Assembly (NCBI GenBank): GCA_025765615.1
Contig: JAIVFJ010000001.1
Span: 248,001-312,000 of the forward strand
From: Zopfochytrium polystomum
Lineage: Eukaryota; Chytridiomycota; Chytridiomycetes; Chytridiales; Chytridiaceae
Direction of reading: 5' to 3'
Length of the DNA: 64,000 bases
Below, one piece after another: positions 37,821 through 52,757 of the stretch (its first letter is position 1; each line of letters starts with the position of its first letter). Under the pieces are notes generated by a model. It had not been told where the DNA came from. It did not search any database and worked only from the letters and a program-made list of their open reading frames with translations. A program made the position numbers and the translations under genes.

Positions 37821-40800
37821 GCGAAGAATTCAAGCAAAGAAGTCGATTTCAACTTGGCCACACTTGAGTGGGAGGATTTTCAAGCAAGGAAAAAAGGGAG
37901 CAATTCACTTACTTTTTTTCGAGACCACAGCTTTATCTGGTTTGCACATCCATAGGCTTCAGCGTTATCATCATAGCCATCCCTTAGCGTGTAATTGGCG
38001 CCCATTGAAAGCAGTAACTCCACAGTCTTGGAATAGTTACCCCGAGCAGCGATCATCAGTGGAGTTTTGTTGCCTTCACCATACTGCTTTTTCTCTCCCC
38101 AACTGAATCCTCTACAATTGATGTCAGCATTTCCAAACTCAATCAAAGCCTTGCAGGTCGAGGTCAGTCCTCGCTTTGCAGCTTCGTACAGCACAGGTGA
38201 GCGGAAAATCTTCAGGAGTTGAGCCTTCGCAACCAGGGACTGGCCAGCATTGTCAACCATCAACCCACTAGCAATCCAGTCCTGCTTCCTCAGAATTCCG
38301 AGGGAAAGTGCTGCCGGCCCATACTTGTCCTGCGAAGCAAAATCTCTCCATTCAGTCCAGTCAAACGCAGACTGTTGATTCACTTCCTCCAGGTGCTGAA
38401 GCCAATACTTGAATGCATACTGTGCAGTAGGACTAGCTGTTGTGAACCCAGTCGTCCCATTAAGGGCTTCATACTTATTTTCAACACCTGATTCAAACTT
38501 CAACATAGTTCTCAGGCAGGCCAACGCAATATCATCTTTTGCCTCCGAAATTGATATATGAAACTGATGGTCGGCACATCTCTGTGGTGAGAGGAGGTAG
38601 TCTGCCAAACTCTTGTGAATAATTTTGACTTTTCCGTGGTCACTTTGATCCAAAATACGATAGAGCTGGTCCAAAATATTAAATGTCAGGTGTATCTACC
38701 TTCACATTCACCCACCTCAAGCAATACTTGGCCAACAACTGGTGAAGATACACCAAGGAGTTCAACAACTGTATCCTGAGTCAGAGGCTCCTTGGCAGCG
38801 AGCACAATCTTCATGACAAGTCTGAAATTGTTGGTGTTCACCGAATTTGTCTTGAAATATTGATCATACACTCCGTCCATTCCTGCAGCCATTCCCTTAA
38901 CATAGGACAGCAACTTATCTGCTGGGACATCCAATAGCTGCTTGCAAGTGAGCCTGGCAACCTGAAAAATCCCAGAAGATCGCTCATAGATCTCATGCGA
39001 AACAGATCTCACAACTTCAGTGGAAAGAATGGCCCTAGGGAATGCGTTTGCCAGCATGGCTTCTACCAATAGATTCATATCTTTCTTGTTCTCCTCATCA
39101 TCTTGAATCAAAACCATCGAGTCCAACTTTGACATTGTACGATAAACATCCAGCTCAGGCCGGCCAGTGGTGAATATTCGAACAAAAGAGGGAAGGTTTG
39201 ACCCCTGCTGAGCAAGAAGATCCAGCAGCATGGTCCTCTCCTTGCTTCCAGGTGCTCCACATTCATCCAGAGCGTCAAAAATAAGCAAAATGCTTTTTCT
39301 CCCATCATCCACATCCAATTGCCTCAATCCTCCAACTACAATCTGCTGGAATGCTGCTTGCGGATCCTTCAAGATACTGGTGCCGATATTCTTCGTGTCC
39401 TTTGTCTGAAAAGCCTCACAGAACTTTCTGAAAGAAGGCAAGACATTGCACAGGTTCCAAATAGTTGTTGCAACAAGCTTCTGGGGACTGCTCTTATGCA
39501 CATCATTGTGCTGGCAGTAAAAGACTGACCCCAGAACAAACGTAGTTGGAACATTTTGGCTCACAAGCCAAGCAATCACAGACTTTCCAAGGCCGGCACC
39601 ACCATTCAGCCACAAAACACTGGATTTGATCTCGGTAGACTGGAGCCATCCATGAACAGCCTTCAGGTAGAATTCACGAGTTCCAGGAACATAGGCACTT
39701 GAGTGCTTTTCAGAGTCTGCTGCAAAATCAACTGGATTGAGCCAGTTTTTGAGTGCGTCAACTGGCGTTGCAGCTGCCTTCCACAACAGATTGAGCAACA
39801 TCTGGTTGCGCAGTTTCGCATTTCCTGATTTCCCTCACAAGAAGATTGATCTGATCATCCCATTCGGCACATCCATAGGGCTTTCCAGCGAAATTCGCGT
39901 AAAGAAGCCTTGGCACAGGTTAGAATAGAGACTCACACAATCAAGTTAAAGTAAGGCGCTTACCCTGCAGTAATGGCAAACGTTTCTCCAATACCAACTT
40001 CACCCTCCTTCAAAAGTCTGACAGGAGCGCAAGGCTTTTTTCTGTCTTTTGCATAACGAATCTCCAAAAGACAGTTGTCTGAGCGCTATTATGAAGTTAG
40101 TGGTTGTCTTTTGTGAAAGGCAAAAACCTCGTAAGCTGTGGTCAGGACTGGAACAAAAACTTTGCTTGACTCAATTCCAGATGCCATTGCACTGCTTATA
40201 GCGCCTCCCATGTTGTTAAGATCCATCCAAATGCTAAGCCCATACTTTTCAGTGAGATCTTTGAAAATATTTTTCACAATTTCCTGGCTACCCCATCTGA
40301 AGAATTGTCATTCACATTAAAAAAACCAAAAAAAAAAATACAAAAACATTAACTCTGAATAACTCCACATGCAATAACTCTCACTTACTGGTAAGAAAGG
40401 AAACCATCATAGGTGTTTGACGGAACAACCGGTGGGGGAGCTACTGTCATGCAAGATCCAGCTTGAGAATTCACCAGTTTGGTAACTGTAATCTGGAAGC
40501 GCACCATGCTTGCAAGGGTGGAATTCTCAATCAAGTAATTGATCAGGTTATCTGAGCTTGTGACATTCTTGACTTCCTTGTCTGATTTGTACAGTATCTG
40601 AATTTCATGACCGCGGAAAATATCGGTGTTTCGAAAGATCTGATGGACTGCCCGTCAACAAAACCACAACGAGCAGCTTATTATCATACTCCGTACCGCC
40701 TCAAGAAGTTTTTCGCGAGTAGGAGCGGCAAGATCAAGGACTTGAATAGCTGGGTCGTCGGGGTACGCCACTTCTACTGAGTACTTTAACTCATTGAGCG

Positions 40801-40914
40801 GTTTCACTTGGAAAACACTCTTGTATCTTTAAATATGGCAGAGTTGCAGTTCATGGTCAAGTTAGGAGAAACGAAGACGAGGTTCAGAAACTTCACTCAC
40901 AAGTATTGAAACAT
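36271..40914 (-). CDS. TIR-NACHT-ankyrin NLR-like receptor, with one frame break
   Basis: Exons 40914-40901, 40826-40690, 40647-40389, 40296-40128, 40085-39964, 39908-39839, 39801-38716, 38665-37929 and 37862-36271 give about 1395 residues. Residues 1-130: a small beta-rich region (GHEIQILYKSDKEV). About 130-255: a TIR domain (SYQWGSQEIVKNIF, IWMDLNNMGG, CLLEIRYAKDRKKP) with Glu201 in the catalytic NADase position. About 280-640: NACHT with Walker A NGGAGLGKS and Walker B LLIFDALDE. About 830 on: 15 ankyrin repeats of 33 residues. A single extra base near 36730 breaks repeat 11. A 37-nt intron is assumed at 39802-39838; otherwise a second one-base shift exists there. The layout suggests an intracellular immune or cell-death sensor; its ligand is unknown. 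Confidence 0.85.
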
Positions 40915-41840
40915 CCAGCTTATTTACACGCCAACTTGGCAGCAATGCTGCGATAGGGGCCTTTGCGCGCTAATGCGTTCCGAGGCAGCGGTATGATCCA
41001 GTGCACTACTTGAGCAACGGCCAAACAGACGCGATGTCAAGAAAAAGCACCGCAGCAATCGCGTAAACAACGGCGCGCACTGCGCGGCTCGTAAACAACA
41101 AGCCGATGGAGGATCGCAAGCTGCTACGTTGCCGATACGTGGAAATCGTAACCTCCCACGACAGCGGGATAAATCGCCGATCAAGCTCGCGATTCACGTA
41201 CTTTATCGCTGTCGTTCTTCCACAAGGGTTCGGTTGATCTGGTCTGCTTTGGTCTGCTCAGAGATTTGTGGGTGGCGTTCCAGTCTGGGCTATAAGGCTT
41301 TCTGTCGTTGCCTGACAAGTAACGTGCAGACGAGCCTCCTCTCGTCTCTATCTTAGACATCGATTCTGTCGATGAAGTCCGTACCAAATTGGAAGCTGAC
41401 CGCAAAGTGGTTTCTCACGACTACGGGTGGTGGGAATTTTGAATACAATTACAATTCAGTCAACCTCTTCGCGTTCTGATGAGAACAACAATGGTATTGC
41501 AATTGCACTCTGCCCTCGCGTCGTTCAATGTGATATGACAATGAGGAACTTTAATATTCTACCTTCGTTAACCCGGATGCCACCAGGGAATGGTTTGAGG
41601 AAATGAGAACGGCTTGAAGTAAGAATGTGTCTATGTTGCAAAGAGAGCTGCAAGTGCGCGCGAATGTGGTCAACGGATGAAGAAATACAAAGAAACAAGC
41701 AGAGGCTTGGACTAAATGTAGAGTGAAATTTGACGAGATAGAATAGGTAATAATGTGTATGCTTTTTAAGAAAGTGGACAGGGCTGTGGGACCTGGGTAA
41801 CGGAAGCAGGCGAGAAAATAAAGACAGCGATGGTCGTGAA
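40915..41840. other. Intergenic region between the receptor and spastin
   Basis: It lies upstream of the receptor and downstream of spastin. Frames at 40924-41405 and 41525-41995 (minus) are unsupported. No repeat or RNA gene seen. Confidence 0.5.
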
Positions 41841-44655
<2,815 letters not shown>

Positions 44656-44699
44656 GTCGGTTGAAGGGGAAGGGGCGAAGGTGATGGTTGTTGAGTGCA

Positions 44700-44734
<35 letters not shown>

Positions 44735-45949
44735 CTTCTCTTCTTTGTTGCGCGTTTTGTTTGCCGTCAAGGCGATGGACCTCTTTTTGTCACTTTTGTA
44801 TATACATTTAATTGTTCACAATCTCTCTTTTCCTTTCCCCCCAAAAGTGGGCCAATCTCCACAGGCAATCACTCGTCGGATTCTGTCATAGCATTCCAAG
44901 TATTCAATAAGTAGCACATCAATAACCATCGGCTGAAAGAAGGCCGCCAAACTGAATACTGTAGATGTAACAACGCGGATGCGCTCGTCCATCACAAAAA
45001 GGAAGCACATTGGCAAGTCTGCGAGCGTGAAAAAGACACGACACGACACCGACAATTTCAAACATTCTACCCCAAAACAGTTCCCCCTCCTTTTAGCAGC
45101 TCCCAAACCCGAACCACAAGTGAGCCTACTACCTTGTGCTCAAACTATTCCCACCTCCTCTGCTTTACTCCTCGTCGTGGGGGGAAATAGTGCAGCCTGA
45201 GGCAGCTTCGTTAAGGGTTTCGCCTCAAGCCAGTCCAGATTTTTGATGGAAATCACCAACTGCTAGCCCTGCAAACATGCCGCACAAGATGACAAGTGGC
45301 TGGTTCTGCTTGCCATTATTAGGCGCTACGCTATCCTCCAGCTTTCCCACAAGCTGGATTGAAGTGAAGACTCTCCCTCGAGTTTACAAAGTCACTTAAT
45401 TGGCCGAAGATCCCGAGTGTCCAGATTGCGGAGTAGCGAGTGAAATCGCCCGAGGCGCAGAAGCGGATCAGTTCCAAAAGTTTGGCCAATAGGGGGCGGA
45501 TTCGCTTCCTGTGGACCCGACTGCGTAGCTGGGAGGCGTGGGTGTGGTGAATGGTACACACTCGGCGGACTCAGCCCAAACAAAGCCACTCCCCCGACAA
45601 ATAAATTGTCTTGTCGTCGAATTGTCAAATGTGGTTTTGTGCAATGTGTAATGACTTGTTGACAGAACGCGAAGCAGAGGCTGGTCCCTCAATATTGGTT
45701 TGTGGCGTTTACTTTCATGTTTAAAATTCGAGTTCGCAAGGCGCTCCACGGCCTTTGACGAGCTGTCATCAAGCGTGGGAATCAAGGTTAACAAAGCAGG
45801 TTCAGCGTCTTGAAAAAAAGTCAGGAGCCGTCAACGTCGTGGTGGGGTTAGAGGACGGAAAGAATAACACCGTCGGAAAAAGGAGCAAACAGGATTGCAA
45901 GAACCATTCAGTGAAAAAGCTTGAAATCCTTTAATCCAACAATGCGAAG
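44656..45949. other. Intergenic region with poly(T)
   Basis: About 32 T lie at 44703-44734, immediately upstream of the spastin start. Frames at 44816-45106 and 45331-45794 show no family features. It also holds the pseudosubtilase's 3' end. Confidence 0.55.
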
Positions 45950-48557
45950 CTACCCAACAGCTATGATCCCACTCTCGACGATATCAAAATTTTCATCCCC
46001 TTTGTAGCCAGCAGGGGTCATATGGCGCAGAGCCTTCAGGCGTATCTTGTATTCACCTGGTGGCAATTTGACGAAAGGCCCGCCTGAAGTCGGGTCAGCA
46101 ACCACAGTGCCGTTCCAGACGAAACCGATGGAGAAGTCCCAATTGCCGATATTTGCATTCGGCCGACCAGCATGCCGGACGCCATAAGGTACAATGTAGC
46201 TGGAGAAGTATGGAGCAACGCCATAGCACGCAAGATACCCTTGGTTCTGCCCGTGTCCGAGGCCAAGCTTATTGAGCTGATTTTTCACTGTTTGGTTCGA
46301 TCCCACGTAAATTGCCTCAAGGAAGCTCAGTCGGGTGGTCGTCGCAATGTATGTGATTGAAATAACGGCGGCCCCGTTTGCCGTAGTGGAGCCAAAAATT
46401 CCCGTCAATGATGCCAGGACTTTGGCGTCTTTCCAGTTTCCAACCATACCGGCATATGGAACGCTCAACGCAGAGTCGTCTTGATTGTTTGTGACTCGGA
46501 TGAACCCAGAATAAATGGGAAATTTGTCTACTGCTTCTGGGGGATTGATGGAAATCGGTTGAACAACGTCAATATTAACGTTGGTCGATGCTCCGGCAGG
46601 AACCGTTACGGTGAACTTCACGGCTTGCTTGTTTCCAAAACCAAGAGTGGCGTAGTTTGCAATGAAGGATGGGTATGAAGTAATGAAGTCATAAAATTGA
46701 TCGAACATATACACGGATACAGCAGGAACGTGGGTGAAAGTGTACGAAACGGCCTTATCGAAATTGTTGGTGAGTGTCAAAGTGTAATGTGTCTTGGACG
46801 TGTATTGCGAGTCATTCAGTGCAAGAATAGACGGCGTGATAACTGTCTTGGCCGTCAGTGCTCGATAGACGTTGACGAGACCGGCCCCTTGTTTCGCAAC
46901 CGAATCGATCAACGGATTGCTCCTTGGCAAGTTGGCAGGTGTAGCGGTATTTTGAAACGCAGTGCGAATTTCATCAAAGCTTGTTGCTCCCCGTTTCTGG
47001 CGGTAGAGCGCAAGAGTCCCCGCAAAGTAGGCAGCAGCGTTCGCCGTGCCAGATCGGTAGTCATAGGCGTTTGGGTCGGGGCCGTTTTTGTTTGGAACCG
47101 CTGCAGGTGAGATGCACGAGTAAAGGTTGGATCCGATGGCTCCTATGTCTGGTTTGATGTGAAGCTCGTTGTCTAGACCAGTCGACCCAAAATATGATGC
47201 TACCGCGCTTCCGTCGAGCAGAGGGTCGTAACTGCAATGATTTTTTGTCAGGCTTGATTCACGAGGTTGAGCAAAAAATGGGATAGAAACCTGGTCACCC
47301 CGAATCCGTTCAGCGCCCCAGCCGGGTTGCCAGTCTGCATAAAGCCAGTGTCGCCACTATCGCCACTTGGCGCGACGACAACGACCCCTGTAGTAGGAAA
47401 GCTTAATAAGCTCGATGGAGCGAGTTTTCGACCAATCAATTCACCTCTGGCGCTAACGCGTTCGACTGCTATAGCATCAGCTTCATCTGAAAATGACGGT
47501 CCGCCAAACACACTGTCAAGCAAAAGCTCAGCGGAATTTACCCGACGCTCCCACAGCAAACAAAGCACTCACCCCGCTACAATGACATCTGCGCCGTCAG
47601 CGGCGGCCTTGTAAATTGCAGCGGCAACAATGTCACTCTGTGTCGACTCGGAAGAGCAGCCAAGAATCCTGTAGGCACCAATCGTCGCCTCCGGAGCGAC
47701 GCCAGTCCACTCAAACTCAGGAACAAATCCGGATTCGCTTATACCGCGACCGACACCAGCGACAATTCCAGCCAAGTGCGTGCCCCGAGCTTGCGCGGAG
47801 CAGTCGTCAATAGGATCGGAATCTGGAGCCGTTGAGAGCTCAATACGACCTCCTTCAACGCTCGACCCGAAAGCATCGCCGACGAGGTCGTACCCGAATG
47901 CGACTTTGCAGCCAGGGCCAAAGCGGCCGCCCAGAGCGGGATGCTTGTAGTACACGCCACTGTCAAGGATGGCCACCTTGATGCCCTTCCCCGTCAGGCC
48001 AAGCTTTGCGTGAGTGTCGTTGACTCCAGTTGGAATGTGCACGTCCTGGGGCGAGCCTGCTTGGGACGATCCGCCGGCGTATCGGTTTGAAAAGTACCGC
48101 TTGTACACTTGATACGGATTGGTTACTTGTTGCAAGCTATTGGCAACGACGGCGGCCGTGACTGGGATGTTGCGTTGTTGGGATTTGTGAAGAAAGTAAG
48201 CGATTCACCTTCGCCAGTGTCAATTAAAAAAGCAAACGCTGCACCTGTGGCACCTCCTTGGCAGACGAAAGAGACTCCGCAGTAAAAGTCCGTGTCGGTC
48301 GCGGTCCTCATTGCGCACCCAGCTGCGATGACCTTGGCGCGCGCCGCATCAATGGCTCCGCGGCAGGATGTGCGGGCTGAGAACTCGACGCTCGCGACGT
48401 TGAAGACGAAGTCTGGTGTAGTGTCCGCCGCCACATCCGCAGAGAAGACGACAGCCAGAACGGCCAGGAGCGCGACCGTGACGGTGACGACGGAGCCAGC
48501 AAGAGCGCCTCGGCCGCCTCTGCCGCCTCTGCCGCCTCTCGTGGTCGGCTCCTTCAT
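45950..48557 (-). CDS. Subtilase-fold protein lacking catalytic His and Ser (pseudoprotease)
   Basis: Exons 48557-48209, 48161-47573, 47512-47445, 47387-47291 and 47230/1-45950 give 794 residues in phase. A signal-anchor-like segment (about residues 17-40) and a propeptide-like region with four Cys precede an S8 domain. Asp183 is kept in KVAILDSGV. The catalytic-His motif HGTH reads RGTH (Arg242). The oxyanion Asn motif reads SGDSG (Asp345). The catalytic-Ser motif GTSMA reads GTANA (Ala431). Fold landmarks around them (GTHLAGIVAGVG, KPDIGAIGSNLYS, AAAYFAGTLALY) are intact and the C-terminal Fn3-like part is full length. So it is a well-kept fold without a triad, not decay. A binding, inhibitory or scaffold role outside the cell is inference. 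Confidence 0.85.
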
Positions 48558-48723
48558 GTTTGGTGGTGCTGAGTCCTTGTGTACGCGACGCGTGTGAAGT
48601 GGTGGTGGGTGGTGGATGCTGGTGGGTGGAGTGGATGGGAGCAGGAAGAAGGGGTGAATCGTGCCGTGGTGTGACGATTCGCGTTTTCTGTTTTTGTTCT
48701 TCTGCCTGTCTGCTGCCTCTTGG

Positions 48724-48769
<46 letters not shown>

Positions 48770-51248
48770 GTTCTTTCTCCCCTCCTCTCCCCCTCCCCAC
48801 ACGCACGCGTTCGCGCTTCGGCATTGGTGCAGCTCGCTTGGCACGCACGCACCAACCAAAATCTGTCCCTCCCCTTCCCTTCAAGCCCGTCTTTCCTTTT
48901 TCCTTTTTCAGCAGCGCCGCCAACCCAAGGCATTCAGGAGGCAACCAACAGCTCCACACCCACACGGCGGAGGCCCCTCCACCCCGCCGCCGCCGCCGCC
49001 GCCGCCGGGTCGGTCTGTCGGTCTATTGTCGCCCTCGGCCAACGCGATGCCTCAAGCCAGCCAGCCACAGCCAGCCAGCCAGCCACGCAGCCAGCTGGCT
49101 CTTCCGACACGGTGTTCCGTGGAGAACAAGCTGCGATGAATGTACGCTTCCGTCTGTTGTTCACGTTCTGCATCATTCTCTCTGTTTCCTTTGTTTCCAT
49201 GCGTGTCTGTCTGTCTGTCTGTCTGTCCCTCTGTCTGCCTGGCCATCTGCAGCGCAAATCGACACGCCTTCTCCCTTCAAATGCGCTTCCTCCTCCTTCG
49301 CTCTTGATGCGCCTTCGCTGGTACGCTCGCGCGACCACACGGCGTTCCCAGCTTCCTGCAGAGAACAAGATTTGAGTGAAGGCTATCTGGATCCACTCCA
49401 CTCGTGACCCTAGCAGCTTGTTGTCCCTGTTACGATGTAGTATTCATTGGATTTTGAAAAAATGCCAACCAAGTCCACTCGCCTTCCCTTTTCTTGCGCA
49501 GTTTCAGTTTCACGCAGAGAAATACCTCCAAACCTCGCACAATAGCCTCCCTGCACATAGGCATCTGTTGCCTGGAAACTCCAGATTTCAGCTGCAAAAA
49601 AAAAGATCATCACCTTATTGGTACAGACTTGCTGGCGATAGTTGATTGCGGACCCCATTTGACACGAGCGCGTATCAGATTCTCACTCAATCATTGGGAG
49701 ATTGAATAATTTGTGTGTCGGCAAAGTTGGGATACAAGGAATGGCGTGTGACGTGCTGCTGCAAACAAAGGGGCTCGAACAGATGACCGCGTCTGACAAT
49801 TCCATGTCTGGGTGGCGCGACGAACCTGAGAATTCAGGAGCAGCAACCAGATCTAGAAGAGACTAGCACGATGAGCCTCCATACGGCAATGCCTGACTTT
49901 CTTGCGTGCTTGAAGCCCGCGGACAACGCCCCCAGGCTTGCAACGTGATTCAAGTGGACCAGTATGTGAACAAAGAATTGGCCCGTTGTTCTGACAAGTC
50001 CGACTCCTTTCAAGCAAACCCAAGGTGTGCTGCGGCTCGGCGCGGGCCAGGATCGTGACCGTCAGGCCTTTGCTTTTTTTTTTGGAATCGAATGGCGACA
50101 GTAGGAGGTGATACCAAGGCCGCAGCCTACGACGGCGAGTGGCAGCCATTTCGAGCTTAAAAGCTTGAGCTTTAGCGACTTCGCGTACGCTGTGACACTT
50201 ACGATCACTTTTGCTGTCTCTGGAGCGTTTAGGGCCAGGCTTGCCGGGGCGGGGGTTAATTTGAATCGCGGTGAGATTGCAAAGGATAGAAGTGTATTGA
50301 AAACATTCGATAATTGCCGCCATTGACCCACAGTGTGTTTCGTCCTCTCGAGAATTTGATAAGAGGTATATCAGTAATCAAGGGTTCGTGCGCAATGTAG
50401 GTCTCAGAATGGAAAGCAGGCTAGCGTGCTTATGGTGGAAAGTAAAGCAGGAACACCGGAGGATAAGGAAACAAGGAAGAAGAATCACAGGTGTTCCAGT
50501 CACGTGACCTTCTCTACCGATGAAGAAGCCCCGTTGGCGCTGCTGGCTGGAAAACCCTTCCTGTAGTCCTCGTCGAAATATTCAATTAGATGCTTGCGTT
50601 TATGATTCCTGCGGTAAGCGCTGAATGGAATACAACGAAAACTCGGGACTGGAGCGCTCCAATGTGCAAATTGATAATGTCGACCTTCGACCTCTCCACC
50701 ACGCGCACTGGACTTGATGCGTAGAAGATGACAGCCACGAGGATGTTCTTACTCTTTTCGGCCCCGATGATGCCAGGAGCATGTCATTAGCCGTTGAAGT
50801 CGTGCGTCGCACGCATATAACATCAACAAAACTATTGAGATTTTACGGCGCAGAAACAGTGCGTTTCTTCCCCATTCTTTCTGAATTTTGCGAGGACAGT
50901 GCCGCACAATGGATAATGCATTCTGGGTGAACCCAGATTCATCCTTTGATCACTGTCGTTACCTTAATAATGTGGCAGGCTTGACTTCGTATTTCTGGTT
51001 TTATCTTCTGAGCTGGTCTTGGTCCAGCGAAATTGTCTAAAAATTGTCCAGTACGTAGCAAAATTGTCAATATTAATGTGCACGTTCTCCTCTCTTGGGG
51101 AAAGCGAAACCTTCCAACAGAGGAACTTCTGGTTTCAGTCACTGAGTGCAAAAGCCACAGCTGAACAAGGTTGAGAAGGATAAATCAAAAAATGCAATCC
51201 TGCAGCGACTAGCCTAAGTTCTATTTCAGGGCAAAGAGTGCAGGATGC
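48558..51248. other. Gene-poor 2.7 kb with CT and CAGC repeats
   Basis: (CT)n lies at about 48727-48762, GCC/CAGC repeats at about 48984-49100 and TGTC repeats at about 49204-49230. A 50.06-50.33 kb minus frame codes a short hydrophobic stretch but has no family match I know. No confident gene. Confidence 0.5.
48727..48762. repeat. (CT)n microsatellite
   Basis: About 16 CT units lie on the plus strand, 170 nt upstream of the pseudosubtilase start, in its likely promoter or leader. Confidence 0.9.
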
Positions 51249-52757
51249 CTACTGATTCTCCTTGTTCAATGCGGCGTCGAGGTAATCACTGAATTCACCG
51301 TCCAGTCGCCTGCTGCGGTAAGCGTACAAGATTTCCTCCAGCTGGCCGACCGTCATCTTTTTGGCGTCCATCGTCGCCAGCCATGCCTTGAACCTCCCCT
51401 CCCACTCGCCCTCCCCAAACGCCGCGTAGTACAGCACGGGCTCGTCATCACCCGAACCGTCTCCTTGCGAAGTGAGCGAAACCGCCCTCGCAAAACCAAT
51501 GACCTGCTGCAAAAACTTGTGCGCCTTGTCTCCGCCAAATACGCCGCATCCCCAATGGCCCGTCGAGATGGACCGCCGCGCAAAGCTCCCGTATTTATCG
51601 CCGCTGCTCGCGGACAGGAAAGCGACGAAAGCCTGCACGGCCTTGTCGACGTCAGTGCGGACGACGTCCGGCAGGAAATGCGCGGACTCGGTCGCGTCGA
51701 CGGCCAGGATCGTCTCGACCGCCGCGGCCGCGTGGGCGTCCGGGAACCCGCCCGCAAACTGGAATGTGCCGAGGTACCCCGTGTACTCGACGTACCTGCG
51801 GACGCCGCGGATCACGGCGACCTCGGTGCGCTTGAGCGTGTCAAAGAGCAGGATCGACGCAAATGCCTCGGGGCAGGCGGAGAACAGCACCTCCTCCTGC
51901 GTCGCGGACGGGATGATCTTGTGGATGTGCAGCCGCTTGTTGGCAAAGTCGACAAAGGCGCCGGCGCGCGGGGACTCCATGCGGTCCGCGATCACGCGGA
52001 CGGACGTCGCGGGGACGGTCACGCCGGGGTCCTCGCCTCGGGCGGCCGAAGTCTGCTCGGTTGCGGTGTAGCTGATGCGCTCAAAGACAACGCGGCGCTT
52101 GTCGAGATCGCGGCTGGCGTCCGGGTGCGTGGCGTTGTGGTAAAAGTACTGCAGGAGGCAAAGAATCCGGTGGAAGCCGACCGGGTCTTGCGTGTTGTAA
52201 ACGTGCTCGAGACTGAGACCCCTCGTTTCGAGGCCTTGTCCGTAATCATTCAAGTTGAGGAAGAAGGCGTTGGAGAGGAGGGAGTGAATGCTGCGCGCGG
52301 AAATCGTCCGGCGGGCGCTCGTTCCAGCGGATAGAACTAGATCCCCGATCGACATGGATTCAAACGAATCAAGTGACGGCCTAGCTGATGATGCCGGTGC
52401 CGAGAGATTGTCGGCACCCCGCCGAGCGGAGGCCCACACATGTGGGAGCACGTCGTCAATGAAGGAAAAAGTGCTGCCACCACCAAGCTCCTTGCGAATG
52501 TGCCCGTCAAACGCAGAGATGGCCCTGCGCAGCTGCTGATGGTGTTCGGATTGCTGTCCACTGCCGCTGCCGCGCTGCTTCTGCCGCGCCTGCGCCGCTC
52601 CTTTGCGCGGATTCGCCGTCAGGTAGTTGCAAAGATCGTCGACGGATCCAAACGGCCTGTCGGGTCGAGTAGGCTTGGACGGGGAGGGCGGGCAGGCTTC
52701 GAATGAAGCGAAGCGGTGCTGTCGAGGTCGAGGTGGACGACGATCCGGTGGCCGCCA
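51249..52757 (-). CDS. PARG: Poly(ADP-ribose) glycohydrolase-like protein
   Basis: The clear part is a 400-codon frame (52451-51249). It continues upstream in the same frame to about 52750, with FGSVDDLCNYLTANP and a basic Gln-rich stretch. PARG landmarks in order: VDFANK, then QEEVLF with the adjacent catalytic Glu pair, then TGHWGCGVFGGDKAHKFLQQ, as in the family's TGNWGCGAFGGD. The usual Gly-Gly-Gly diphosphate loop between VDFAN and QEE is absent: the 13 spacer residues read RLHIHKIIPSA instead, at conserved length. PARG removes poly(ADP-ribose) from proteins; activity here is uncertain. The only nearby ATG (52757) is out of frame by one base, so the start is unresolved: frameshift, error or missed exon. 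Confidence 0.78.
   Translation of the reverse strand, partial: WRPPDRRPPRPRQHRFASFEACPPSPSKPTRPDRPFGSVDDLCNYLTANPRKGAAQARQKQRGSGSGQQSEHHQQLRRAISAFDGHIRKELGGGSTFSFIDDVLPHVWASARRGADNLSAPASSARPSLDSFESMSIGDLVLSAGTSARRTISARSIHSLLSNAFFLNLNDYGQGLETRGLSLEHVYNTQDPVGFHRILCLLQYFYHNATHPDASRDLDKRRVVFERISYTATEQTSAARGEDPGVTVPATSVRVIADRMESPRAGAFVDFANKRLHIHKIIPSATQEEVLFSACPEAFASILLFDTLKRTEVAVIRGVRRYVEYTGYLGTFQFAGGFPDAHAAAAVETILAVDATESAHFLPDVVRTDVDKAVQAFVAFLSASSGDKYGSFARRSISTGHWGCGVFGGDKAHKFLQQVIGFARAVSLTSQGDGSGDDEPVLYYAAFGEGEWEGRFKAWLATMDAKKMTVGQLEEILYAYRSRRLDGEFSDYLDAALNKENQ

Noticed and set aside
49740..49810. Possible minus-strand tRNA (B-box-like GTTCGAGCCCC)
   Set aside because: T-arm and acceptor stems do not pair and no D arm is evident.
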